NCBI RefSeq assembly: GCF_042680125.1
Contig: NZ_JBHTNY010000080.1
Length of the DNA stretch: 16,274 bases
From: Robinsoniella peoriensis
Lineage (GTDB): Bacteria > Bacillota > Clostridia > Lachnospirales > Lachnospiraceae
Strand: one strand, 5' to 3'
This document shows, piece by piece, positions 7,203 through 14,690 of this stretch (its first letter is position 1; every line of letters starts with the position of its first letter). Made by a program: the position numbers and the translations under genes. The notes under the pieces are model-generated. The model was not told the DNA's origin. It did not search any database and saw only the letters and a list, made by a program, of their open reading frames with translations.

Positions 7203-7279
7203 AACGCCGCAGTACAGCACTACCTTAAGCTATAATATTAATACATCGAGGGGATAAAACCGGCAGTTAAACGCCGCAG
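7203..7279 (+). promoter_or_regulatory. Candidate promoter and leader region of the RHS toxin gene
   Basis: A perfect TATAAT stands at 7231-7236, about 125 bases before the start codon, but no good -35 box lies 16-18 bases upstream, which suggests activator dependence or another sigma factor. The ten-base direct repeat AACGCCGCAG (7203-7212 and 7270-7279) flanks the -10 at a 67-base pitch. The leader contains CGGC-8-GCCG and an AAAGGAGG at about 7285 that is not followed by a start codon. I could not match the leader to any riboswitch class. Confidence 0.4.
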
Positions 7280-7362
7280 CCAGAAAGGAGGTAAGCAGTA
7301 TTCCCATTTTATAGGAAACCAGAAAATAAGTCAAAAATTATGGAGTAAAGGAGATGTGTGTT

Positions 7363-10300
7363 ATGAAGAGAAAATTTAGAAAGTTTATCAGTTATTTACT
7401 GACAGCAGCAATTCTGACAAGTTCCATTAATTTGCCGGCTGCAGCAGCACAGCAGCCACGAACTGTGATTCAGTTATCTAATCCTGCAGGAGCCGAAAAG
7501 GGACAGGTTGACCAAAAGCAGGGTGGCCGCATGCAGAGTGATCAGATACATAACGAACAGATGCAGAATGATCGAGTACAGGATGAAAGCAATGTTTATG
7601 TGGAAACAAAATTTCCGGAGCAACTCATCATTGGTGAAGTATATCATACAAATATAGAATATTCCGGCGGTAAAGAAATTTCTTACATAAAAGCTTCTCT
7701 GAACGGAGATGAACTTACGGTGGATGAGGAAAATCAAATTACTTTTTCACTGGTAGAAGAAGGCCGCAATGTATTAAATCTGAAGTTCTTCAATCAGGAA
7801 GGCGGATATGATGAAAAAGTGTCTTTTATTGATGGTGTTCCGGAAGAGAATGAAAATGAAGAATCAGCGGAAGATGCAGCGGTAAATTCTGAAAATCAGA
7901 CAGATGACAGGCCAGAAACAGATATAAAAGCAAACAGCGAACCTGACACGGAAGCAGATTTAGAAACAGAAGAACAGGAGACGGAACCGGCGTCTGAAAA
8001 AGGTATTTCCACCCGGAAAAGCCGTGCAGCGGCAAAAGCGGCTTTTTCTGCAACGGCATCCATAACGGCACCGGCAGTTGCAGCAGTGATAACCAAACCA
8101 ACGGATATTAAAGGGACAGTAAGCGGAACAGGTATTACACATTATACCCTGGAATACGCGATTGCAAATGATGCTTTTGATGTGACTAAAAAAGAAGAAG
8201 AAAAGCAGTATTTTGAATTTGCCAGAGGAGAAAATCTAATTACCGGGGGTGTGCTTGGCACCTTAGATACGACAGCCCTGGTAAATGGTTTTTATAATAT
8301 CCGCCTGACGGTCTATGGTGAAAATGAAGCGGATAAAAAGGTCAGTGAGATTTCCGTGTCTGTGGAGGGGGCAATCAAGTATGGAAATTTTTCAACGGAT
8401 TTTCTGGATATGGATATTCCGGTGCACCATTTTCCGCTTACGGTAAAGCGGGGTTATGACAGCCGTAAGAAGCAGGTCAGCGGAGACTTTGGTTATGGCT
8501 GGAGTCTGACCATGGACAGTGCTTCCTTAACCGAAAGCGGCATTCCCGGAAAAGGATGGCGGACGGTGAAATCCGGGGGATTCCTGCCGACCTATACGTT
8601 AACGGAAGACTATAAACATGAAGTTGCCATTGACTGGGGAAATGGAAAAGTTGAAAAGTTTTCCATGCGTCCATCTCCATCCAGGCAGCAGATTACAGAT
8701 ATCCAGTATATTACCAGTATCGGCTACCAGGCACAGGGAAAATCAAAATCGGTTCTTACACCGATCGGGGAATCCAGGGATTTTATTCTGAATTACGGCA
8801 ACATTTTGTCCTATAGTGGAGAATACTATGCACCCAGTAAATACCAGCTCACCAAACAGGACGGCACCATTTATATTTTTGATAAGGCAAACGGTATTGA
8901 AGAAATCCGGGATAAGGCGGGCAATAAGATAACATTTAAAAAGGATGGTGTCACACATTCGGATGGGAAGACCATTGTTTTTAAAAGAGACAGTGCCGGA
9001 CGGATTACCAGTATCACAGGGCCCACCGGAAAGAGCCAGACATATACGTATGACGATAAGGGAGATCTGGTTTCGGTAACGGATACAGCCGGTAAGGTAA
9101 CGGAATTTAAATATGACGGACAGCATTACCTGACCGAAATTATAGATCCAAGGGGAGTTCCTGTTTCTAGAAATGAATATGATGAGAACGGTAAACTGAC
9201 GGCTATGGTGGATGCCAACGGGAACCGTGTGGAGCTGGAGCATGATCTGGATGCCCGGATCGAAACCATGACGGACCGGATGGGCAATACCACCGCGTAT
9301 GAATCCGACCAGCGGGGAAATATTGTAAAAGTAACCGATGCCCTGGGCAACGTGATCCGAAATGCCTACGATGCCTATGACAACCTGACGGAAACTACGG
9401 ATGCCATGGGAAATAAGACAACCTATACCATTGGCGATGACGGAAAGATCCTCTCTGTCAAAAATGCCCTGGGAATGGAGATGAAAAATGCATATGATAC
9501 GAAAGGGCAGCTTACATCGGTCAGTGCATTTGGTAACCAGACCGGAACGATCAGTTATAATACCTATGGGCAGTTAACCCAGACGAAAGATCCCATGGGC
9601 TATGTGAAGAACTACAATTATGAAAGTGACGGAAAATTATCCGGGATTACGGATGACATTGGTACTTACATGACATTTACCTATGACGGTGCAGGCAATG
9701 TGCTCACTGCTGCAAATGGAAACGGAAGTACCAGCAGCTTCACCTATGACGAAGATGGAAACTGTTTAAGCCGTACTATTACCAAAACAAAAGAAGACGG
9801 CACAGTGGAAACGATTACTGAGAACTATGAATATGACATCGAGAATAATGTGACAAAGATCATCTATTCCGATGGAACATTCACAAGCCTGGAATACAAT
9901 CCCATCGGCGATATTGCCGCATCCGTGGATGCCAATGGAAGAAGGACTTCCTATGAGTATGATGTCTTTGGCAAGCTAACAAAAATCACATATTTTGACC
10001 ATACCTTTGAGCTGTTTGAATATGATCAGGAACACCGCAATACCAGGGCCACAAACCGCTTAGGGCAGACGTTTACCATGAATTATGATTCGGTAGGAAA
10101 TCTGATTTCCAAAACTTATCCAAATGGTTTAAAAGCAGAATATGTATATGATGCGAAATACCGCTTAACCGCTGTTACCGATGTCCTGGGGGGAATCACA
10201 GAGTACACTTACGATGTCATAGACCGCAACACTGCGGTTACCGATGCACTGGGAAGCAAAACGGAATATACCTATAATCCAATGTCCCAGATGATATCCA

Positions 10301-12654
10301 TAAAAGATCCCAAAGGAAATGTAACCGGATTTGAATATGACAAAAATGGAAACCGGACAAAAGTGATTCTGGCAGACGGGAATGATCTCATGGCAGAATA
10401 TGATGCCAGAAACCGTATGGTTAAACAGACGGATGAGAATGCTTATTCCACGGAGTATCAATATGATAAAACAGACAGGCTGACCGGGATCACCGATGCG
10501 GCAAACGGACATTGGAAATATACCTATGATGAAGCGGGTGAATTAACTGCCGTAACGGATCCGAAGAACCAGAAAACCAGGTATGAATATGACAGCCTGG
10601 GACATATCATACGTACAACCAGGGCAGATGGTGCTTCTGCATCCAATACCTATGATGATAAGGGAAATGTGGCTACATGTACGGACTATGCTGGAAACCA
10701 GACCGTTTATGAATACGATGAACACGGGCGGATGACAAAATCCACTTCCCCGGACTGCGAAAAGGAATTCCAATACAATTCCGATTTTCTTCTGGCTAAA
10801 GTAAAGATGAATGGCAGTTCCACAACGTACACTTACGACAGCCTGAATCGCCTGACATCGAAACTACAGCCGGATGGTGTAAAAATAGAGTATTCCTATG
10901 ACGATGCCGGAAGACTTACCGGTATGAAAACACCATATGGAACCACAGCATATGAGTATGACATCCTAAGCCGTCTCACCGGAGTGACGGATAAAGACGG
11001 AAGAAAAACAACCTATACTTATGACGCAAATGGAAACAGGATTTCCATGACCTATCCCAATGGGATTGTGACAACTTATATATACAATCAAACAAACCGT
11101 TTAACTGCCGAGAAAGTAGTAGGCAAAAATAACCGGACAGTGGTAGAATATACCTATACGCTGGGAAAAGCCGGAGAACGTTCGCAGGTTACCGAATCTG
11201 GTGGAGAAACTACGGCATACCAGTATGACCCGCTGTACCGGCTCACGAAAGAAACAATGACCCGGAATGGGAGTACCAGTGAAACATCCTATGCTTACGA
11301 CGAGCTAAGCAACCGCATTTCAAAAACAGAGAATGGTGTAACAACTACCTACACTTATAATAACCTGAACCAGCTTCTTACCGAAAATGATATCACTTAC
11401 ACGTATGATGGAAATGGAAACCAGATAAGCCGATCAGAAGGTACTGATCAGGCAGTATACACTTATGACACCAGTAGAGCACTTACCAGGGCAGTTGTCA
11501 AAAATGGAACGGGGACTGCCACGGAAACCTACGCTTATGACTGGCAGGGCAACCGGATACTCAAGAAAATAGGCAGTGAAGAAATTCACTACGTACTGGA
11601 TACCAACAACTGGATCGCCCACGTTATTGCAGAAACGGATGCCTCCGGGCAGCTGAAGGCCCACTATACACGAGGGGATGATATGCTGATTTCCCAGGAG
11701 CGGGACGGTACAGATGCTTATTATATCTATGACGGGCATGGTTCTGTAAGGATGCTTGCAGATGAAAACAGTGAGGTCATAGACCGGTATGATTACGATG
11801 CGTATGGCGTATTGACTGGGACGACAGGAACAACGGTAAACCCATACCTGTACGCTGGAGAACAGTACGACCAGACAACCCGCCTTTATTATTTAAGGGC
11901 AAGGTATATGGATCCTTCGGGTGGAAGATTTGTCAGTATGGACCGGTATGCGGGAAGTATTTTTGATCCGGTGAGCCTGCATAAGTATTTGTATGGGAAT
12001 GCGAATCCGGTTATGTACCGGGATCCTACGGGGTATTTTTCCATGTCGGATATGATGGGGTCATTAGGGATTCTGGGTGTGCTGAATGGTATCCCCACTT
12101 CCAACTTACTGGCAGGTTTAGGCATACTCTTCAGTGGTGTCCTGCTGACACAGGTAGTAATTACACCCCGGGATATGATGGAAGGATACTTTGTTAACCC
12201 ATTCCCAGGAAATGTTGGACAGGATATACTGAATGGGAACACTGCAATATGGGAAGTATTTGAAAACAGTTCTTTGAATACGGCAGGACAGATACTTGGA
12301 CGGGTCCTGGAAGTGTTCGGGAGTGATACGGATTCGCAGGCGGTGTTTGAAGTTCGGGGTGAGGGAGTTAGTGGGGATGATGATTCTATAAAAACAGGCG
12401 ACAAAACTCCCGATGGTAGATCTTTTTCTAAACATGGGGCTGAAAGAGCTAATGAAAGAGGATTTTCAAAAGAAGTTGTTGACTCCATAATTAATAATAA
12501 CAAGAAAAAAAGAAAATCTAAAGTCGATGGTCAAGGTCGTAAAACTTGGGAATATACAGATGCACGTGGAAATAAAGTTGTAACTAATGAATCAGGTGGA
12601 ATTGTATCAGTTCATTCACCAGCTCCTGGTGGAAAATATATTCCTAAAAAATAG
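7363..12654 (+). CDS. Sec-exported YD/RHS-repeat polymorphic toxin with C-terminal nuclease-like tip
   Basis: This is a 1763-residue secreted toxin carrier of the WapA/RHS type. The signal peptide is about residues 1-30 (KRKFRKF, hydrophobic core, AAAAQ). A 31-340 region follows, with two Ig-like stretches separated by a strongly acidic linker. An RHS entry segment reads FPLTVKRGYDSRKKQVSGDF then GYGWSL. About 40 YD repeats (xxYDxxGxLxxVTDxxG) span roughly 555-1505 and form the hollow beta-cage known for this family. The RHS core ends NPVMYRDPTGY (D1554), where family members self-cleave. Beyond it are a hydrophobic stretch (about 1558-1600) and an A/T-rich tip from about 1675 with HGAERANERG (H1691), KKKRKSK and GNKVVTNESGGIVSVHS. 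This tip resembles DUF4258-type BECR-fold RNase toxins; that assignment is inferred. ATG 7363 is chosen because ATG 7354 directly touches the AAAGGAG ribosome site. A likely immunity gene follows. Confidence 0.93.
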   Translation: MKRKFRKFISYLLTAAILTSSINLPAAAAQQPRTVIQLSNPAGAEKGQVDQKQGGRMQSDQIHNEQMQNDRVQDESNVYVETKFPEQLIIGEVYHTNIEYSGGKEISYIKASLNGDELTVDEENQITFSLVEEGRNVLNLKFFNQEGGYDEKVSFIDGVPEENENEESAEDAAVNSENQTDDRPETDIKANSEPDTEADLETEEQETEPASEKGISTRKSRAAAKAAFSATASITAPAVAAVITKPTDIKGTVSGTGITHYTLEYAIANDAFDVTKKEEEKQYFEFARGENLITGGVLGTLDTTALVNGFYNIRLTVYGENEADKKVSEISVSVEGAIKYGNFSTDFLDMDIPVHHFPLTVKRGYDSRKKQVSGDFGYGWSLTMDSASLTESGIPGKGWRTVKSGGFLPTYTLTEDYKHEVAIDWGNGKVEKFSMRPSPSRQQITDIQYITSIGYQAQGKSKSVLTPIGESRDFILNYGNILSYSGEYYAPSKYQLTKQDGTIYIFDKANGIEEIRDKAGNKITFKKDGVTHSDGKTIVFKRDSAGRITSITGPTGKSQTYTYDDKGDLVSVTDTAGKVTEFKYDGQHYLTEIIDPRGVPVSRNEYDENGKLTAMVDANGNRVELEHDLDARIETMTDRMGNTTAYESDQRGNIVKVTDALGNVIRNAYDAYDNLTETTDAMGNKTTYTIGDDGKILSVKNALGMEMKNAYDTKGQLTSVSAFGNQTGTISYNTYGQLTQTKDPMGYVKNYNYESDGKLSGITDDIGTYMTFTYDGAGNVLTAANGNGSTSSFTYDEDGNCLSRTITKTKEDGTVETITENYEYDIENNVTKIIYSDGTFTSLEYNPIGDIAASVDANGRRTSYEYDVFGKLTKITYFDHTFELFEYDQEHRNTRATNRLGQTFTMNYDSVGNLISKTYPNGLKAEYVYDAKYRLTAVTDVLGGITEYTYDVIDRNTAVTDALGSKTEYTYNPMSQMISIKDPKGNVTGFEYDKNGNRTKVILADGNDLMAEYDARNRMVKQTDENAYSTEYQYDKTDRLTGITDAANGHWKYTYDEAGELTAVTDPKNQKTRYEYDSLGHIIRTTRADGASASNTYDDKGNVATCTDYAGNQTVYEYDEHGRMTKSTSPDCEKEFQYNSDFLLAKVKMNGSSTTYTYDSLNRLTSKLQPDGVKIEYSYDDAGRLTGMKTPYGTTAYEYDILSRLTGVTDKDGRKTTYTYDANGNRISMTYPNGIVTTYIYNQTNRLTAEKVVGKNNRTVVEYTYTLGKAGERSQVTESGGETTAYQYDPLYRLTKETMTRNGSTSETSYAYDELSNRISKTENGVTTTYTYNNLNQLLTENDITYTYDGNGNQISRSEGTDQAVYTYDTSRALTRAVVKNGTGTATETYAYDWQGNRILKKIGSEEIHYVLDTNNWIAHVIAETDASGQLKAHYTRGDDMLISQERDGTDAYYIYDGHGSVRMLADENSEVIDRYDYDAYGVLTGTTGTTVNPYLYAGEQYDQTTRLYYLRARYMDPSGGRFVSMDRYAGSIFDPVSLHKYLYGNANPVMYRDPTGYFSMSDMMGSLGILGVLNGIPTSNLLAGLGILFSGVLLTQVVITPRDMMEGYFVNPFPGNVGQDILNGNTAIWEVFENSSLNTAGQILGRVLEVFGSDTDSQAVFEVRGEGVSGDDDSIKTGDKTPDGRSFSKHGAERANERGFSKEVVDSIINNNKKKRKSKVDGQGRKTWEYTDARGNKVVTNESGGIVSVHSPAPGGKYIPKK
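9030..11880 (+). repeat. Coding array of about 40 degenerate YD repeats
   Basis: Units of roughly 20-22 codons repeat with the pattern tyrosine-aspartate, turn glycine, and a threonine-aspartate. At DNA level, blocks like ACCTATGACGG and GTTACCGATGC recur, so homologous recombination within the gene or with RHS relatives is easy to picture. Individual repeats have diverged, so this is an old array. Confidence 0.85.
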
Positions 12655-12666
12655 AAAGATGAGATT

Positions 12667-13014
12667 ATGAATAGAGAACTATTACTAGAATTAGCTAAAT
12701 CAATAAATACCGAATATGAAAGTGGAATATGGTTTGAATTAAATTCCTATCTGGAATATGAAGAATCGAAAATAATTACCTATGATTTAAAGTTTGAAGA
12801 AGAAAGGAAGTGTTTTATTCTAGAAATTAAATTAAAAGAATGTAATAAAATAGACATAGATGATTTTTTTAAAGGTTTGGTCAGGTTTATTGAATATAAA
12901 GATTCTACTTTTTATGTAAGGTGTGTAGAACAAAATAGTATAGATTACTTTTTATTATCAACTATGGATAGTGAAAAAGGTGTTTTTTTAGAGTTGATAT
13001 TCAATTTAAAGTAA
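12667..13014 (+). CDS. Probable immunity protein for the RHS tip toxin
   Basis: This is a 115-residue protein with no family I recognise. It is strongly acidic (many Glu and Asp: LEYEESKIITYDLKFEEERK, KIDIDDFF), lacks a signal peptide or membrane helix, and so should be cytoplasmic. It starts 12 bases after the toxin stop with only a weak GATGAG ribosome site, which implies coupling to toxin translation. It shares the A/T-rich composition of the toxin tip, unlike the rest of the RHS gene, so tip and immunity gene look like one imported cassette. A cognate inhibitor that binds the basic tip (KKKRKSK) is the expected role from position in polymorphic toxin loci; this is inferred from context, not from a conserved domain. 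Confidence 0.75.
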   Translation: MNRELLLELAKSINTEYESGIWFELNSYLEYEESKIITYDLKFEEERKCFILEIKLKECNKIDIDDFFKGLVRFIEYKDSTFYVRCVEQNSIDYFLLSTMDSEKGVFLELIFNLK

Positions 13015-13017
13015 ATA

Positions 13018-13173
13018 TAATAATGGTTAGCCGAAGCGTTTTGGAGATTTTTCCTTAATCCTCTTGACCGCCACAAACAGTAGAAAAGAACCGGCAGTCA
13101 AAGGGCTTGCCACGAAAGCGGTGGAACATCCTTGACGGACTGTTTTTTCTGCTGTATCTTTCGGAAGAGGATT
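13018..13173. other. Unassigned segment between immunity gene and RHS fragment
   Basis: About 155 bases show no convincing gene. A minus-strand open frame of 66 codons spans 13027-13227, but it has no ribosome site, runs into the RHS-derived fragment on the wrong strand, and resembles no family. The base composition is higher in G+C than the toxin/immunity cassette on its left, so a junction lies near 13018-13025. It may be debris of a mobile element or of an older toxin tip. Confidence 0.4.
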
Positions 13174-13252
13174 ACCATACCTTTGAGCTGTTTGCATATG
13201 ATCCGGAGCACCGCAATACCAAGGCAACCAACTGCTTAGGGCAGACCGTATT
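13174..13252 (+). pseudogene. Fragment of an RHS/YD-repeat gene
   Basis: Positions 13174-13246 align without gaps to 9998-10070 inside the large RHS gene, with about seven mismatches in 73 bases. In the matching frame it reads YHTFELFAYDPEHRNTKATN then CLGQT, against FDHTFELFEYDQEHRNTRATNRLGQT in the intact protein. It then runs LIVI and a stop. There is no start or ribosome site. The divergence suggests it comes from a related RHS gene rather than a recent copy of this one. Broken RHS pieces downstream of a tip/immunity pair are a known signature of cassette replacement. Confidence 0.85.
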
Positions 13253-13277
13253 AATTGTTATTTAAAAAACGACATCT

Positions 13278-13493
13278 ATGGTAATAGGAACCCAAATTGC
13301 ATTATTATCAATTGAAATATGGGCGCTAAGACTAAAGCATATGGAGCCGAATTCTAAATTTTGCTTGATTATGTGCAGTGACAAAGAACATGTGGAAATT
13401 AGATTTCACAAGGTCCGCGAGAATGAAATTAGATGGTTAGCAGAGGCACTAGAAGGTTACGAAGACGGAGCAGTGGGGTATATTGTGGTTTAG
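13278..13493 (+). pseudogene. Orphan 71-codon frame, possible remnant immunity gene
   Basis: The product is short and unrecognised, ending NSKFCLIMCSDKEHVEIRFH then KVRENEIRWLAEALEGYEDG AVGYIVV. The C-terminal half reads like a genuine protein: a predicted beta pair (FCLIMCS, HVEIRFH) followed by an amphipathic helix. The N-terminus from the ATG at 13278 looks arbitrary, with no ribosome site and an in-frame stop just upstream. Position after an RHS fragment suggests a truncated immunity gene from a displaced tip. It could also be a short intact hypothetical gene. Confidence 0.45.
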
Positions 13494-13565
13494 GTTCTTT
13501 ATATTGGATTTGGAATTTATTAAGCAATAGATTAATATTCGCCCGGCTTTGCGGGGAATGTCCCC

Positions 13566-13598
13566 AGAGGTTATGCCGTATTATGGCATAACCTCTTT
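13566..13598 (+). terminator. Terminator stem downstream of the RHS locus
   Basis: AGAGGTTATGCC-7-GGCATAACCTCT is a perfect 12-base stem (13566-13596) followed by TT, then AACC. A smaller GGGGA-3-TCCCC stem sits immediately before it. The T-tract appears cut off by the intron-like sequence starting at 13603, as expected if an intron inserted right behind the terminator. Confidence 0.7.
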
Positions 13599-13602
13599 AA
13601 CC

Positions 13603-13725
13603 GTGCGCCCGGTAGCAGGAAGGATATAGCCGAGACAAGGGTTTCCATCATAAGTGTGGAATCTAAAGGAAGCCTGATATTGGAAACATACTAATCGGTG
13701 GGCAAATATATGCTTATTACTACAC
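13603..13725 (+). mobile_element. Degenerate 5' fragment of a group IIC intron
   Basis: The segment opens GTGCGCCCGG, matching the GUGYG 5' end and following bases of group II introns. It continues with CAAGGGTTTCCATCAT and TGGAATCTAAAGGAAGC (13657-13673). From memory, this closely follows domain I of the Oceanobacillus iheyensis group IIC intron (GCAAGGGUGUCC ... UGGAAUCUGAAGGAAGC). About 45-50 bases of domain I between the first ten bases and CAAGGG are missing. Nothing resembling the reverse transcriptase, domain V or a 3' end follows before the transporter gene. Class C introns insert just after terminator stems, exactly the arrangement here. It is not expected to splice. Confidence 0.7.
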
Positions 13726-13745
13726 GAAAATATAACAGAGTAAAT

Positions 13746-14669
13746 TTAATTTAAAAAGAAAATATAAATGAGTGGAATCGTAACCAGTGAACAAACCGTA
13801 GTCAAAATCACACCGGACGACGCTGTTTTTACATCTTTTTGATATTGCTCTGAGAACATCACAACCATGGATGCTGTAGGCATACCTATGGACAATATAA
13901 TACTTGCTGCAATTACCGGGTCCGGAAACAAAAAGCGGGCAATGGGCAGGCACAATAGAGGGTAAACCAGCAGTTTTATCAGTACAATTCCATACAGTTT
14001 CTTTTCCGAAAAAATTTCCCTCAAAGAATAACCCGCCAGCAGACTTCCCAGAATCATCATCGAGAGTGGTGTGGTAATGGATCCGATAGTGCCTAATGTC
14101 TCTCCAACAACCCCCGGTACGGGGATATCCAAGAGAAAAATAACCAATGCCAGGAAACTTGCCACAACCCCGGGATTCAAAATCTTTTTTATATGGAATC
14201 CGCCTTTTTTCATCCGTTCTCCTGTAATCAGGCGAATCCCATAGGTATAGATAAGAATATTAAAAAACATATGTACTACGGTGCAGTAAAAAATTGCGCT
14301 TTTACCATAAAGCGCATCTAAAATGGGAAATGCCATAAAAGATGTATTGGAAAAAATCAAAAGTGTCCTGAAAATACCTTCTTTTTCCTTCTGCACCCGA
14401 AGCAGCTTCACTGCAAAATAAGAAAAAACCGGCAATAGGGCGTATAAGCACGCCCCTGCCAGGAATATTTTAATAACAACCCCTTTATCACCGATCTGTC
14501 CGGTACTTACCGAACTAATAATAAGCGCAGGACATGCAAAACGAAGAATCAGTGTTGTCAGCTTCGAGGTTGTCCTCTCGTCCAGAATGTCTTTTTTTTT
14601 CAGATAATACCCTAATGCAATTAAAATAAATAACTTTACCAGCGCCGTCACAATTCCTGTGCAATCCAT
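13746..14669 (-). CDS. AEC-family (auxin efflux carrier type) transporter
   Basis: This 307-residue polytopic membrane protein has about ten hydrophobic segments. The start MDCTGIVTALVKLFILIALG followed by YYLKKKDILDE, the LILRFACPALIISSVS segment, the central polar stretch, and the second-half SMMILGSLLAGYSLREI all fit PF03547-type carriers. In bacteria these include malate/organic-acid permeases such as MleP and many of unknown substrate. The length is normal for the family (about 300-320). A GGCAGGAC ribosome site precedes the ATG. It starts 21 bases after the stop of the dipeptidase gene on the same strand, so the two are probably co-transcribed. Substrate is unknown; export or import of an amino or organic acid would fit the neighbour. 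No clear terminator is seen after its stop. Confidence 0.88.
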   Translation of the reverse strand: MDCTGIVTALVKLFILIALGYYLKKKDILDERTTSKLTTLILRFACPALIISSVSTGQIGDKGVVIKIFLAGACLYALLPVFSYFAVKLLRVQKEKEGIFRTLLIFSNTSFMAFPILDALYGKSAIFYCTVVHMFFNILIYTYGIRLITGERMKKGGFHIKKILNPGVVASFLALVIFLLDIPVPGVVGETLGTIGSITTPLSMMILGSLLAGYSLREIFSEKKLYGIVLIKLLVYPLLCLPIARFLFPDPVIAASIILSIGMPTASMVVMFSEQYQKDVKTASSGVILTTVCSLVTIPLIYIFFLN

Positions 14670-14690
14670 AATGTCCTGCCTGTTCCTATT

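Noticed and set aside
7243..7340. Possible c-di-GMP-I or cobalamin riboswitch before the RHS gene, from AAACCGGC…GCAGCC…GGAGG fragments
   Set aside because: The invariant cores (for example GACGCAAAGCC for c-di-GMP-I) are absent and the stems I can draw are only four to six pairs.
9030..11880. Regularly spaced repeats that could suggest a CRISPR or satellite array
   Set aside because: The repeats are codon-phased, degenerate and continuous within one long reading frame; they are protein YD repeats.
11889..12503. A 204-codon open frame antisense to the RHS core and tip
   Set aside because: It mirrors the codon bias of the sense gene and has no start signal; the sense frame has strong family motifs.
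7363..12654. Insecticidal toxin-complex (TcC) component
   Set aside because: The RHS core is shared, but no TcA or TcB partner is present and the Sec signal plus small immunity gene fit a bacterial competition toxin.
13027..13227. Minus-strand 66-codon frame downstream of the immunity gene
   Set aside because: It has no ribosome site and overlaps a recognisable plus-strand RHS fragment in its first third.
13550..13700. Open plus-strand frame reading through the terminator stem and intron-like block (GFAGNVPRGYAVLWHNLFNR…)
   Set aside because: It has no start or ribosome site, and its sequence is better explained by a hairpin and by structured intron RNA.
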